This document shows, piece by piece, positions 1 to 6,628 of a DNA stretch of 7,867 nucleotides (positions are counted from its first letter, which is position 1; each line of letters starts with the position of its first letter). The notes under the pieces were generated by a model. The model was not told the origin of the DNA and did no database searches. It was given only the letters and a program-made list of their open reading frames with translations. The position numbers and the translations under genes are program-made. The stretch spans positions 1 through 7,867 of the forward strand of contig CAJVCM010000064.1 of the NCBI GenBank assembly GCA_910595815.1, read 5' to 3'. The stretch comes from Candidatus Thioglobus plumae (GTDB taxonomy: Bacteria > Pseudomonadota > Gammaproteobacteria > PS1 > Pseudothioglobaceae).

Positions 1-1091
1 GACAATGCATAGGCACCAATCATAATTCGGCGTTTAACTTCCTCACCAAAACCTTCTGTACGTGAACGCAAATATAAGTCTTCTAAATCTTTTGGATTTT
101 CACAGCGGTAACCATAGCGAACACCATCCAAACGCGAAAGGTTTGATGAACATTCACAAGGCGCGACAATATAATAAGTCGGAATGGCATATGCTGAATT
201 TGGTAACGACACCTCTTTAACAGTTGCGCCCATGGCTTCAAACTCTTTAACCGCAGCCATCACTTGACTCGCCACTTCCTCATCTAGACCCTCTGAGAAA
301 AACTCTTTTGGTAGGCCAATGGTTAAGCCTTTAATCGAATCATTTAACGATGCAGTGTAATCTTCAACATCGCGCTGCGCACTAGTTGAATCTTTTTCAT
401 CAAAACCAGCCATCACATTTAATACTAGCGCTGCATCTTCGGCCGTTTGCGTCATGGGTCCCGCCTGGTCAAGACTTGAAGCGTAAGCAATCATGCCATA
501 ACGTGACACACGGCCATAAGTAGGTTTTAGCCCGGTAATACCACACAAACTTGAAGGTTGACGAATCGAGCCGCCGGTATCTGTACCTGTGGCAAAAGGC
601 GCCAAACGCCCTGCCACTGCTGCAGCTGAACCACCCGATGAACCACCTGGTATTTTATTGATATTCCAAGGGTTTTTAACATCACCATAATAAGAATTTT
701 CATTCGACGAACCCATGGCAAACTCATCCATGTTAGCCTTACCTAGCATGACTAAATCAGCTTGGTTAAGCTTGTGACTCACGGTTGCATCGTAAGGAGA
801 AATAAAGTTATCGAGCATTTTAGAACCGGCAGAAGTCTTCACCCCATTAGTGCAAAAAATGTCTTTATGTGCGTAAGGAATGCCAGTCAAAATACCCCCA
901 GTACCTTTGGCAATTTTATCGTCAGCAGCTTGCGCTTGCTTCATAGCTAGCTCATCAGTGACTGTAATAAAGGCATTGAGATCTGATGCGTTAATACGAT
1001 CAAGATAATGTTGTGTTAGCTCAACTGAAGAAAATTCGCCAGAGCTTAAGCCTTGCGATAATTGTGCAATGGTCTTAGTATGAACACTCAT
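1..1091 (-). CDS. gatA: Asp/Glu-tRNA amidotransferase subunit A (partial, C-terminus cut)
   Basis: GatA is the glutaminase subunit of GatCAB and releases ammonia from glutamine for tRNA-dependent synthesis of Gln and/or Asn. Translating the minus strand from the ATG at 1091 gives 363 codons, open to the left edge; full-length GatA is about 485 residues, so about three quarters is present. It is an amidase-signature enzyme. The Ser-cisSer-Lys triad is visible as K76 (PYAHKDIF), S151 (PGGSSGGSAAA) and S175 (TDTGGSIRQPS), matching K79/S154/S178 of S. aureus GatA in spacing. NLSRLDGVRYGYR and SRTEGFGEEVKRRIMIGAYALS are further GatA marks. The start lies 1 nt after gatC, with only a weak GAG as ribosome binding site, so coupling is likely. 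gatB probably follows beyond the window, as is common, but is not seen. The enzyme implies that GlnRS, AsnRS or both are absent, or that Asn is made on the tRNA. Confidence 0.97.
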   Translation of the reverse strand, partial: MSVHTKTIAQLSQGLSSGEFSSVELTQHYLDRINASDLNAFITVTDELAMKQAQAADDKIAKGTGGILTGIPYAHKDIFCTNGVKTSAGSKMLDNFISPYDATVSHKLNQADLVMLGKANMDEFAMGSSNENSYYGDVKNPWNINKIPGGSSGGSAAAVAGRLAPFATGTDTGGSIRQPSSLCGITGLKPTYGRVSRYGMIAYASSLDQAGPMTQTAEDAALVLNVMAGFDEKDSTSAQRDVEDYTASLNDSIKGLTIGLPKEFFSEGLDEEVASQVMAAVKEFEAMGATVKEVSLPNSAYAIPTYYIVAPCECSSNLSRLDGVRYGYRCENPKDLEDLYLRSRTEGFGEEVKRRIMIGAYAL

Positions 1092-1092
1092 A

Positions 1093-1380
1093 TCACTCAA
1101 TCACCGTTGGTACTAAATAATGTTTTTTAGCAATTTTTGGTGCAATAGCCTGAAAGGACTCTGATTGATCTTCTTCATTAACTATATCTTCACGTAAACG
1201 TTGCGTCATGTGAAGGGGGTGGGCCATCGGTGTAATTCCGTCGGTGTTAATCTGTGCTAATTGCTCAGCTAAACTAAGAATAGAATTTAAATCTTTGGTA
1301 TTGCTTTTGAGCGCTTCTTCGCTTAAAGATAAACGTGCCAGATAAGCAATTTGACCAACTTGCTCCTCACTTAAAGACAT
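1093..1380 (-). CDS. gatC: Asp/Glu-tRNA amidotransferase subunit C
   Basis: GatC is the small subunit that wraps around and stabilises GatA in the GatCAB complex, which amidates Glu-tRNA(Gln) and/or Asp-tRNA(Asn). The 95-residue product has the typical start MSLSEEQVGQIAYLARLSLSEE, a middle stretch around DLNSIL..AEQLAQINTDGITPMAHP and the C-terminal region RLREDIVNEED...FQAIAPKIAKKHYLVPTVIE. The ATG at 1380 is preferred to an in-frame GTG at 1413: the longer form adds 11 residues with no family character and overlaps the upstream gene, while 95 residues is the family norm. The ATG lies 1 nt after the upstream TAG, with no good Shine-Dalgarno, so translation is probably coupled to the unknown gene. 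gatA begins 1 nt after its TGA. Confidence 0.94.
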   Translation of the reverse strand: MSLSEEQVGQIAYLARLSLSEEALKSNTKDLNSILSLAEQLAQINTDGITPMAHPLHMTQRLREDIVNEEDQSESFQAIAPKIAKKHYLVPTVIE

Positions 1381-1381
1381 A

Positions 1382-1969
1382 CTAGAACGGGAACGGCATT
1401 TTGTTAATGACACTCATTGGCTTAGAGAATGAGGCGCGCATAATAGACAAATCACGTTGCATCCACTGCATTGAATCCTGCATGGTTGTCATGTTTTTGT
1501 TCATTTCTTCCATGTTGATTAACATTGGCTCTAAAGCATCCATCTTAGAACTTACTTGAGTTAAATCATTAGAAATAGAATCTAGATTATCTAATTTTGA
1601 GGCGATCACAGTCATATTTTTATTCACTTGATCAAAATTCTTTTGCATATGGGCAACTGAATTCGTCATTTGCGATACACTGTTAGACATTTTTTCAATA
1701 CTACCCACCATTGAAGTCATGTTGCTGCCCATATTAGGGTCCATGGAATTCGCTAAACGCGTCATGTCAGTTGTAATTGAATAAATGACGACAAAAAATC
1801 CTAAGATAATCGCACTAAAAACAGTCAGAGCAGGTAAAAAGAAACGCTCAAATTTAGAGTTGGTATTTTGTTCAACGCCTTCAAGCATTTTTTCTAAATC
1901 ACTAATGCTTGAAGTGATCATCACTTCATCATCGTCAACTTTTTTTGAATTCTTATTGGTATCTGTCAT
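1382..1969 (-). CDS. Unknown membrane-anchored, Met-rich coiled-coil protein
   Basis: I do not recognise a named family. The 195-residue protein has a hydrophilic N-terminus (1-42; lysines and an acidic DDDE), one strong transmembrane helix at about 43-65 (FFLPALTVFSAIILGFFVVI) and a long polar helical region. The positively charged N-terminal side predicts N-in, so residues 66-195 should be periplasmic. From M80 to M177, 29 consecutive positions spaced 3-4 are all hydrophobic, a heptad coiled coil with just two 3-3 stutters (126-129-132 and 150-153-156). Met fills 15 of these core positions, and 23 of all 195 residues are Met. Outward positions are mostly N, S, T, Q, K and D. The C-terminus ends in MPFPF. 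There is no enzyme motif. Tight junctions with aroB (6 bp) and gatC (1 bp), and a Shine-Dalgarno, support a real gene. A chemoreceptor is unlikely because no HAMP or signalling hairpin is seen. A structural or tethering role is only a guess. Confidence 0.85.
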   Translation of the reverse strand: MTDTNKNSKKVDDDEVMITSSISDLEKMLEGVEQNTNSKFERFFLPALTVFSAIILGFFVVIYSITTDMTRLANSMDPNMGSNMTSMVGSIEKMSNSVSQMTNSVAHMQKNFDQVNKNMTVIASKLDNLDSISNDLTQVSSKMDALEPMLINMEEMNKNMTTMQDSMQWMQRDLSIMRASFSKPMSVINKMPFPF

Positions 1970-1973
1970 ATTA

Positions 1974-1977
1974 TCCT
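1974..1977 (-). promoter_or_regulatory. Shine-Dalgarno overlapping the aroB stop codon
   Basis: The junction reads TAGGATAATATG on the minus strand. The AGGA ribosome binding core uses the last two bases of the aroB TAG stop and lies 4 nt before the ATG of the unknown gene. This supports the ATG at 1969 as a real start and suggests that termination on aroB feeds initiation on this gene. Confidence 0.45.
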
Positions 1978-3055
1978 ATTGGCAAAAATCATTGATTACT
2001 TGATTCAAAAGCGGCTGTTGATAGTCGTCACAAATAAACGCGTCACCTAATTCTTTTAACAAAATTAAACGAATATTACCATCAATCACCTTCTTATCAA
2101 CTGACATTGCTGCCATGAAATCAGAAGCCGTAATTTTACCGCTAATAGAGGTTGGTAAATTAGATTTTTCTAATAAATCTTGAGTCTGATCAACCACATC
2201 ATCTGATACGTAACCTTCAAGTTGAGAAAGTCTTACTGCCATTAGCATGCCGACAGATATTGCCTCGCCATGAAGATAATTACCATAACCTAACGTATTT
2301 TCAATTGCATGGCCAAAAGTATGGCCCAGGTTTAACAATGCGCGCTTGCCTGCCTCTAATTCATCTTGCGCTACAATATCAGCCTTATCTTCACAAGATT
2401 GATACACCGCCTCAATGATTATGGTTTTATCTCTAGCCATCAAGCTTTCGATGTTATTTTGCAAATAATGCAAGAAATCAACATTACCTAATAAACCATA
2501 TTTAATCACTTCAGCCATACCGGCTGAATATTCACGATCTTCCAGTGTGTCTAATGTATCAACATCAATCACCACGCATTTTGGCTGGTGAAAAGCGCCA
2601 ATCATATTTTTACCCAACACATGATTGACGCCGGTTTTACCACCCACACTTGAATCCACTTGAGAAAGCAAGGTAGTAGGGATTTGAATAAAGTTTACAC
2701 CACGCTGATAACTTGCTGCAGCAAAGCCAGTCATGTCACCTACGACGCCACCACCCAAAGCAACGAGTGTGCAAGAGCGGTCAAAACGCGCCTCTAATAA
2801 AGCGCTAAAAATTAAGTTAACCGTATCCAAAGTTTTGTACTGTTCGCCATCAGGCAAAATAACGGTTGAAATTTGATAATCAGCCAGTAGGGATTTAACT
2901 TGGGCTAAATAAAGTGGTGCGACGGTCGTGTTAGTGACAATCATTATCTGCTTGCCACTAATGTGCTCGGTTAAAAGCTCAGACTGAGACAGCAAACCTT
3001 GCCCAATATAAATTGGATAAGACTTTTCGCCTAAATCAAGGTTGAGTTGCCTCAT
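1976..3055 (-). CDS. aroB: 3-dehydroquinate synthase
   Basis: AroB is cytoplasmic and catalyses the second shikimate-pathway step, converting DAHP to 3-dehydroquinate with NAD+ and a divalent metal, upstream of chorismate and aromatic amino acids. The 359-residue length is typical. Visible signatures include LPDGEQYKT (67-75), the nucleotide-binding GGGVVGDMTGFAAASYQRG (101-119), PTTLLSQVDSSVGGKTGVN (126-144) and KNMIGAFHQP (149-158). Expected metal ligands are E182 in AEVIKYG, H245 in LNLGHTFGHAIE and H262 in LHGEA; H249 is the expected catalytic histidine. The start is fixed by the TAATG overlap with ileS and an AAGGG 10 nt upstream. Many bacteria pair aroB with aroK; here it stands alone in a tRNA-charging operon. 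Its TAG stop forms part of the ribosome binding site of the next gene. Confidence 0.97.
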   Translation of the reverse strand: MRQLNLDLGEKSYPIYIGQGLLSQSELLTEHISGKQIMIVTNTTVAPLYLAQVKSLLADYQISTVILPDGEQYKTLDTVNLIFSALLEARFDRSCTLVALGGGVVGDMTGFAAASYQRGVNFIQIPTTLLSQVDSSVGGKTGVNHVLGKNMIGAFHQPKCVVIDVDTLDTLEDREYSAGMAEVIKYGLLGNVDFLHYLQNNIESLMARDKTIIIEAVYQSCEDKADIVAQDELEAGKRALLNLGHTFGHAIENTLGYGNYLHGEAISVGMLMAVRLSQLEGYVSDDVVDQTQDLLEKSNLPTSISGKITASDFMAAMSVDKKVIDGNIRLILLKELGDAFICDDYQQPLLNQVINDFCQ

Positions 3056-5826
3056 TAGGCAAATGCCCTTTGCTCACCGTCACCAGCAATATTTTCAACA
3101 CAACGACCACACAATTCAGGGTGTTCGTCATGGCTAGCAACATCTGCTCGGTGATGCCAACAACGCACACATTTTTCATGTTCGCTTTTTGAAACCTTGA
3201 TCATCACACCTTCTCCTGCTTCAATACAGTCATCGGTTTGTTCACTGATAGGATGAATTCTAGCATAAGAAGTAATAAACACAAAACGCAGTTCGTCACC
3301 CAACTTGGATAATGATTGGTAAATTTCATCAGAACAATAAACATCGATTTCAGCATCTAGTGAAGAGCCAATGACTTTATCACTGCGCATGCCTTCCATT
3401 TGCTTGCGAATGGTTGGGTTGATTTGACGTGCAGTTTCAATTGAATCATTTTCATAACCCGAAGTTAAGCCTTGATACCAATCTTGTAAGAAAATACTTT
3501 CATTATTTTCTTCTTCTAGCGTTTGCCAGATCTCCTCTGCGGTAAATGACAGTACCGGCGCTAACCAGCGCACCATTGCTTGGGCGATGTGATAAAGTGC
3601 ACTTTGTGCGCTACGTCTTGCCAGTGAATCTTCACCCGTGGTGTATTGGCGATCTTTAATAACGTCTAGGTAGAACCCACCCAAATCATTGGTACAGAAA
3701 TTCAAAATTAATTGCATCACATGGTGGAAATTGTATTCATCGTAGCCTTGCAAAATTTGCACTTGCAAATCAGCTGTTTTGGATACAATCCACTTGTCTA
3801 AATCTAGCATATCATCATGATTCACCAAGTGCTGCTTGGCATCAAAGCCTTGCATATTTGCCAACATGAAACGAATGGTGTTACGAATGCGACGATACGA
3901 ATCAGCTGAACGCTTTAAGATTTCATCCGACACGGTCATCTCGCCGGTGTAATCTGTACTGGCAATCCAGAGACGCAAGATATCCGCACCCAAATTATTA
4001 ATGACTTTTTGTGGCGACATTACATTGCCCACCGACTTACTCATTTTTTTACCGTCTTTATCAACGGTAAAGCCATGGGTTAATACTTGTTTATAAGGTG
4101 CTTTTCCGGTGATGGCACAAGATGAAATCAATGAAGACTGGAACCAACCACGATGCTGGTCAGAGCCCTCTAAGTACAAATCTGCCACATCAGACAAACC
4201 TTCTCTGGCCTTTAATACGGCATAATGAGAAACACCTGAATCAAACCACACATCAAGCGTGTCAGTGGTTTTTTCATAATCATTGGCTTCATCACCTAAG
4301 AAATCTGTAATGTCAGATTCAAACCAAGCTTCAATACCACCTTGCTCAATCTTAGCTGAAATGGTTGCAAAAAGCGCTTTGGTGTTAGGGTGTAATTCGC
4401 CCGTTTGCTTGTGTACAAATAACGTAATTGGAACTCCCCAAAAACGCTGACGAGAAATACACCAATCTGGGCGATTACCCACCATCAATTCAATACGTTT
4501 TTTACCCCAATCTGGAATCCACTCAACTTTTGGAATTTCAATATTAACCTTATCTCTTAAGCCATTTTTCTGCATAGAAATAAACCACTGTGGCGTTGCT
4601 CTAAAAATAACCGGAGCTTTGTGGCGCCAACAATGTGGGTATGAATGCTCTAACGGCTCATATTTCACTAGTGTATTGGCATTCTCAAGGATTTCAATAA
4701 CGCTGGCATTTGCCTTAAAAATAAACTGCCCACCTAGAAGTTCAGTGTCTTCAAAAAATACACCACGCCCATCAACAGGACAATCAACCGGTAAATTGTA
4801 CTTCAAACCAACAGCGTAGTCTTCTTGACCATGCGCAGGCGCTGTATGTACCGCGCCCGTACCGGCTTCAGTGGTGACGTGATCACCTAAAATCACAGGC
4901 ACTTGTTTGTCATAAAACGGGTGTTGGACTTTAAGCCCTTCAATTTCACTACCTGAAAAAGTTTTCTCACCAATAGTGGCACCTTCAATACCATAACGTG
5001 AGATTGCATTTTCAGCTAAAGCTTCTGCTAAACAATAGTACTCATCACCCACATCAACTAAGACATAGTCTAAATCAGGATGCAGCGCTACTGCCTCATT
5101 CGCAGGTAGCGTCCAAGGGGTTGTTGTCCAAATAACCAGTGATACCGGCTTATCAACCGAAAAAATAGACGCATCAATCAGTTTGAATTTAACGTCAATA
5201 GCATCAGATTTTTTATCTTTGTATTCTACTTCAGCCTCAGCCAGTGCCGAGCCACATTCTGTACACCAGTGAACGGGTTTGTAGCCTTTAGAAACATGGC
5301 CATTTTCAACGATTTCACCCAGTGCACGAACAATGTCTGCTTCGTATTTAAAATCTTTGGTTAGGTAAGGATTATCCCAATCACCCAAAATACCCAAACG
5401 CTGGAAATCTTGCTTTTGCTTAGCCACTTGTGTGTCAGCATACTTGCGACACTCTGCCCTAAAATCATTAGCATTGATCTTTTGCCCTACTTTGCCTTTT
5501 TTCTTCTCGACATTCAGCTCAATCGGCAAACCATGGCAATCCCAACCCGGTACATACGGCGCATCAAAACCTGATAAAGATTTTGATTTAACAATAATAT
5601 CTTTTAAAACTTTATTAACCGCATGGCCAATATGAATATCGCCATTTGCATACGGAGGGCCGTCATGCAATATAAATTTAGGCTTGCCTTGATTATGCTC
5701 ACGAATGCGTGCATACAGATTATCGTCTTGCCATTTTTGTAAAAAACCAGCCTCTCGATTGGCAAGGTTTGCCTTCATTGCAAACTTGGTTGAAGGTAGG
5801 TTTAAAGTAGATTTATAATCAGACAT
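3055..5826 (-). CDS. ileS: Isoleucyl-tRNA synthetase, type 1 (zinc-tailed)
   Basis: This cytoplasmic class I synthetase charges tRNA(Ile) and hydrolyses misactivated valine. The 923-residue protein shows HIGH at 65-68 (PPYANGDIHIGHAVNK) and KMSKS at 594-598. The CP1 editing domain lies between them: the threonine-rich WTTTPWTLPAN at 233-243, and GTGAVHTAPAHGQEDY at 322-337 whose D336 fits the conserved editing aspartate. Other family marks are C188-x2-C191 in WCTECG and the W455-W463 block WCISRQRFW. The C-terminus has the zinc knuckle C886-x2-C889 and C906-x2-C909. Length (E. coli has about 938) and the zinc tail make it IleS1, the generally mupirocin-sensitive class, rather than the resistant IleS2. 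The ATG at 5826 gives the standard N-terminus (YKSTLNLPSTKFAMKANL). Its own promoter lies just upstream, and its TAA shares an A with the aroB ATG. Confidence 0.98.
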   Translation of the reverse strand: MSDYKSTLNLPSTKFAMKANLANREAGFLQKWQDDNLYARIREHNQGKPKFILHDGPPYANGDIHIGHAVNKVLKDIIVKSKSLSGFDAPYVPGWDCHGLPIELNVEKKKGKVGQKINANDFRAECRKYADTQVAKQKQDFQRLGILGDWDNPYLTKDFKYEADIVRALGEIVENGHVSKGYKPVHWCTECGSALAEAEVEYKDKKSDAIDVKFKLIDASIFSVDKPVSLVIWTTTPWTLPANEAVALHPDLDYVLVDVGDEYYCLAEALAENAISRYGIEGATIGEKTFSGSEIEGLKVQHPFYDKQVPVILGDHVTTEAGTGAVHTAPAHGQEDYAVGLKYNLPVDCPVDGRGVFFEDTELLGGQFIFKANASVIEILENANTLVKYEPLEHSYPHCWRHKAPVIFRATPQWFISMQKNGLRDKVNIEIPKVEWIPDWGKKRIELMVGNRPDWCISRQRFWGVPITLFVHKQTGELHPNTKALFATISAKIEQGGIEAWFESDITDFLGDEANDYEKTTDTLDVWFDSGVSHYAVLKAREGLSDVADLYLEGSDQHRGWFQSSLISSCAITGKAPYKQVLTHGFTVDKDGKKMSKSVGNVMSPQKVINNLGADILRLWIASTDYTGEMTVSDEILKRSADSYRRIRNTIRFMLANMQGFDAKQHLVNHDDMLDLDKWIVSKTADLQVQILQGYDEYNFHHVMQLILNFCTNDLGGFYLDVIKDRQYTTGEDSLARRSAQSALYHIAQAMVRWLAPVLSFTAEEIWQTLEEENNESIFLQDWYQGLTSGYENDSIETARQINPTIRKQMEGMRSDKVIGSSLDAEIDVYCSDEIYQSLSKLGDELRFVFITSYARIHPISEQTDDCIEAGEGVMIKVSKSEHEKCVRCWHHRADVASHDEHPELCGRCVENIAGDGEQRAFA
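3066..3070 (-). promoter_or_regulatory. Shine-Dalgarno of aroB inside ileS
   Basis: The minus strand reads AAGGG 10 nt before the aroB ATG, within the last codons of ileS. It supports the ATG at 3055 as the aroB start and means aroB can be loaded directly as well as by coupling through the TAATG overlap. Confidence 0.5.
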
Positions 5827-5857
5827 TAATACTTAAAAGTCATTCACTAAAAATGCA

Positions 5858-5886
5858 ATTATACTAGAGCACAATGGCTATTTGAA
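5858..5886 (-). promoter_or_regulatory. Sigma-70-like promoter for ileS operon
   Basis: The minus strand carries TTCAAA (5886-5881, 4 of 6 matches to TTGACA), a 17-bp spacer and a perfect TATAAT (5863-5858). Transcription would start near 5851, leaving a leader of about 25 nt before the ileS ATG. It sits in the only sizeable intergenic gap within the window, which supports it as the head of ileS-aroB-unknown-gatCA. The -35 box lies inside one copy of the 12-bp repeat. The leader has no obvious Shine-Dalgarno sequence and is too short for a T-box. Confidence 0.7.
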
Positions 5887-5909
5887 CATCTAAAAACGGC
5901 TATTTCAAC
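5876..5909 (-). repeat. 12-bp direct repeat at the ileS promoter
   Basis: On the minus strand GTTGAAATAGCC (5909-5898) and GTTCAAATAGCC (5887-5876) match at 11 of 12 positions. They are separated by 10 bp, giving a 22-bp period, about two helical turns. The first copy includes the rluB stop codon; the second covers the -35 hexamer of the ileS promoter. Same-face spacing and position would suit a tandem repressor site. A local duplication or chance is also possible, since the repeat is short and AT-rich. Confidence 0.5.
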
Positions 5910-6628
5910 TTCACAGATCGAAGTAATAAATTAACTTGTCCCGGCTTAAGATAATCGAACTGATTAGCTTTGAGGTTTTCTGGCAAGCGAATCTCGCCAA
6001 AACGTACACGAATCAATCGTGACACTTTAAAACCGAGTGCTTCCCATAAGCGTCTTACCTCACGTTTTCGACCTTCTTTAAGTACGACTTTATACCAACG
6101 GTTAGCACCTTGACCACCGCCAACACTCACACGGCTAAACTTGGCAAAACCATCATCTAGCTCGATTCCTTCAGTGAGCTGCTTAAGGTCTTCACTTTCC
6201 ACTTGGCCGAGCACTCGAACCGCATATTCACGGTCAATTTCAGAAGATGGATGCATAAGTTTATTGGCCAGATCACCATTGTTGGTAAACAATAGCAATC
6301 CTGAAGTGTTAAGATCTAATCGACCAACCATAACCCAGCGAGATTCTTTAGGCAAAAGATCATAAACACTCTTACGCCCTTCTTCATCTTTATTTGAGCA
6401 AATAACACCGGCTTGTTTATTAAGAATTAACACTTTAGTTTCTTCTTCGCTATAACGCTCGAGGTCGATTTTTCGCCCATCGATTTTAACTCTATCGGTA
6501 ATTTCACACTTGTCACCAATACTCGCCGTTTTATTGTTAACCTCAATGCGGCCTTGTTCAATTAGCCTTTCTGCCCAACGACGTGAACCGTATCCAGCAG
6601 TAGCAATGAGTTTTTGTAGTCTTTCCAT
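5900..6628 (-). CDS. rluB: 23S rRNA pseudouridine synthase, RluB type
   Basis: This is an RsuA/RluB/E/F-family enzyme. E. coli RluB converts U2605 of 23S rRNA to pseudouridine in the peptidyl-transferase region. An N-terminal S4 RNA-binding domain (about 1-60; LQKLIATAGYGSRRWAE, RIEVNNK) precedes the catalytic domain. The catalytic motif GRLDLNTSGLLLFT at 102-115 contains the predicted catalytic D105. LMHPS, REYAVRV and the late block GRKREVRRLWEALGFKVSRL (186-205) match RluB more closely than RluE or RluF. At 242 residues it lacks the basic, low-complexity C-terminal tail of the roughly 290-residue E. coli RluB. The usual TxDG after the catalytic motif reads TNNG here. The start overlaps the trpS stop (TAATG), and a GGGA sequence lies 11 nt upstream. 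RluB rather than RluE/F is a call by eye. Confidence 0.92.
   Translation of the reverse strand: MERLQKLIATAGYGSRRWAERLIEQGRIEVNNKTASIGDKCEITDRVKIDGRKIDLERYSEEETKVLILNKQAGVICSNKDEEGRKSVYDLLPKESRWVMVGRLDLNTSGLLLFTNNGDLANKLMHPSSEIDREYAVRVLGQVESEDLKQLTEGIELDDGFAKFSRVSVGGGQGANRWYKVVLKEGRKREVRRLWEALGFKVSRLIRVRFGEIRLPENLKANQFDYLKPGQVNLLLRSVKLK

Noticed and set aside
527..727. Minus-strand 66-codon open frame within gatA
   Set aside because: It is out of frame with, and fully inside, the GatA coding sequence that carries the complete amidase signature.
1093..1413. Longer gatC starting at GTG 1413 (106 residues)
   Set aside because: The extra 11 residues have no GatC character and overlap the coding end of the upstream gene. 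The ATG at 1380 gives the usual 95-residue protein with a standard N-terminus.
1382..1969. Methyl-accepting chemotaxis protein or phage tail fibre as identity of the unknown gene
   Set aside because: There is one transmembrane helix, no HAMP domain, no conserved signalling hairpin and no phage neighbours. The similarity is limited to generic coiled-coil composition.
1785..2003. Plus-strand open frame of 72 codons at the start of the unknown gene
   Set aside because: It is the antisense of the transmembrane and N-terminal region of the minus-strand gene, with no ribosome binding site or family resemblance.
4122..5635. Several short plus-strand open frames opposite ileS
   Set aside because: All lie fully antisense within a strongly conserved synthetase, are 62-67 codons, and have low-quality composition. 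They are shadows.
3055..5826. Mupirocin-resistant IleS2
   Set aside because: The protein has the type 1 length, canonical HIGH and KMSKS and the C-terminal two-CxxC zinc knuckle, which marks IleS1.
5827..5899. Rho-independent terminator after rluB
   Set aside because: There is a T-run (GTTTTTAG on the minus strand) but no stable GC-rich stem before it, so no terminator was called.
5827..5899. T-box or other leader riboswitch for ileS
   Set aside because: The gap is just 73 bp and the predicted leader about 25 nt, far too short for a T-box, which is in any case mainly a Gram-positive element.
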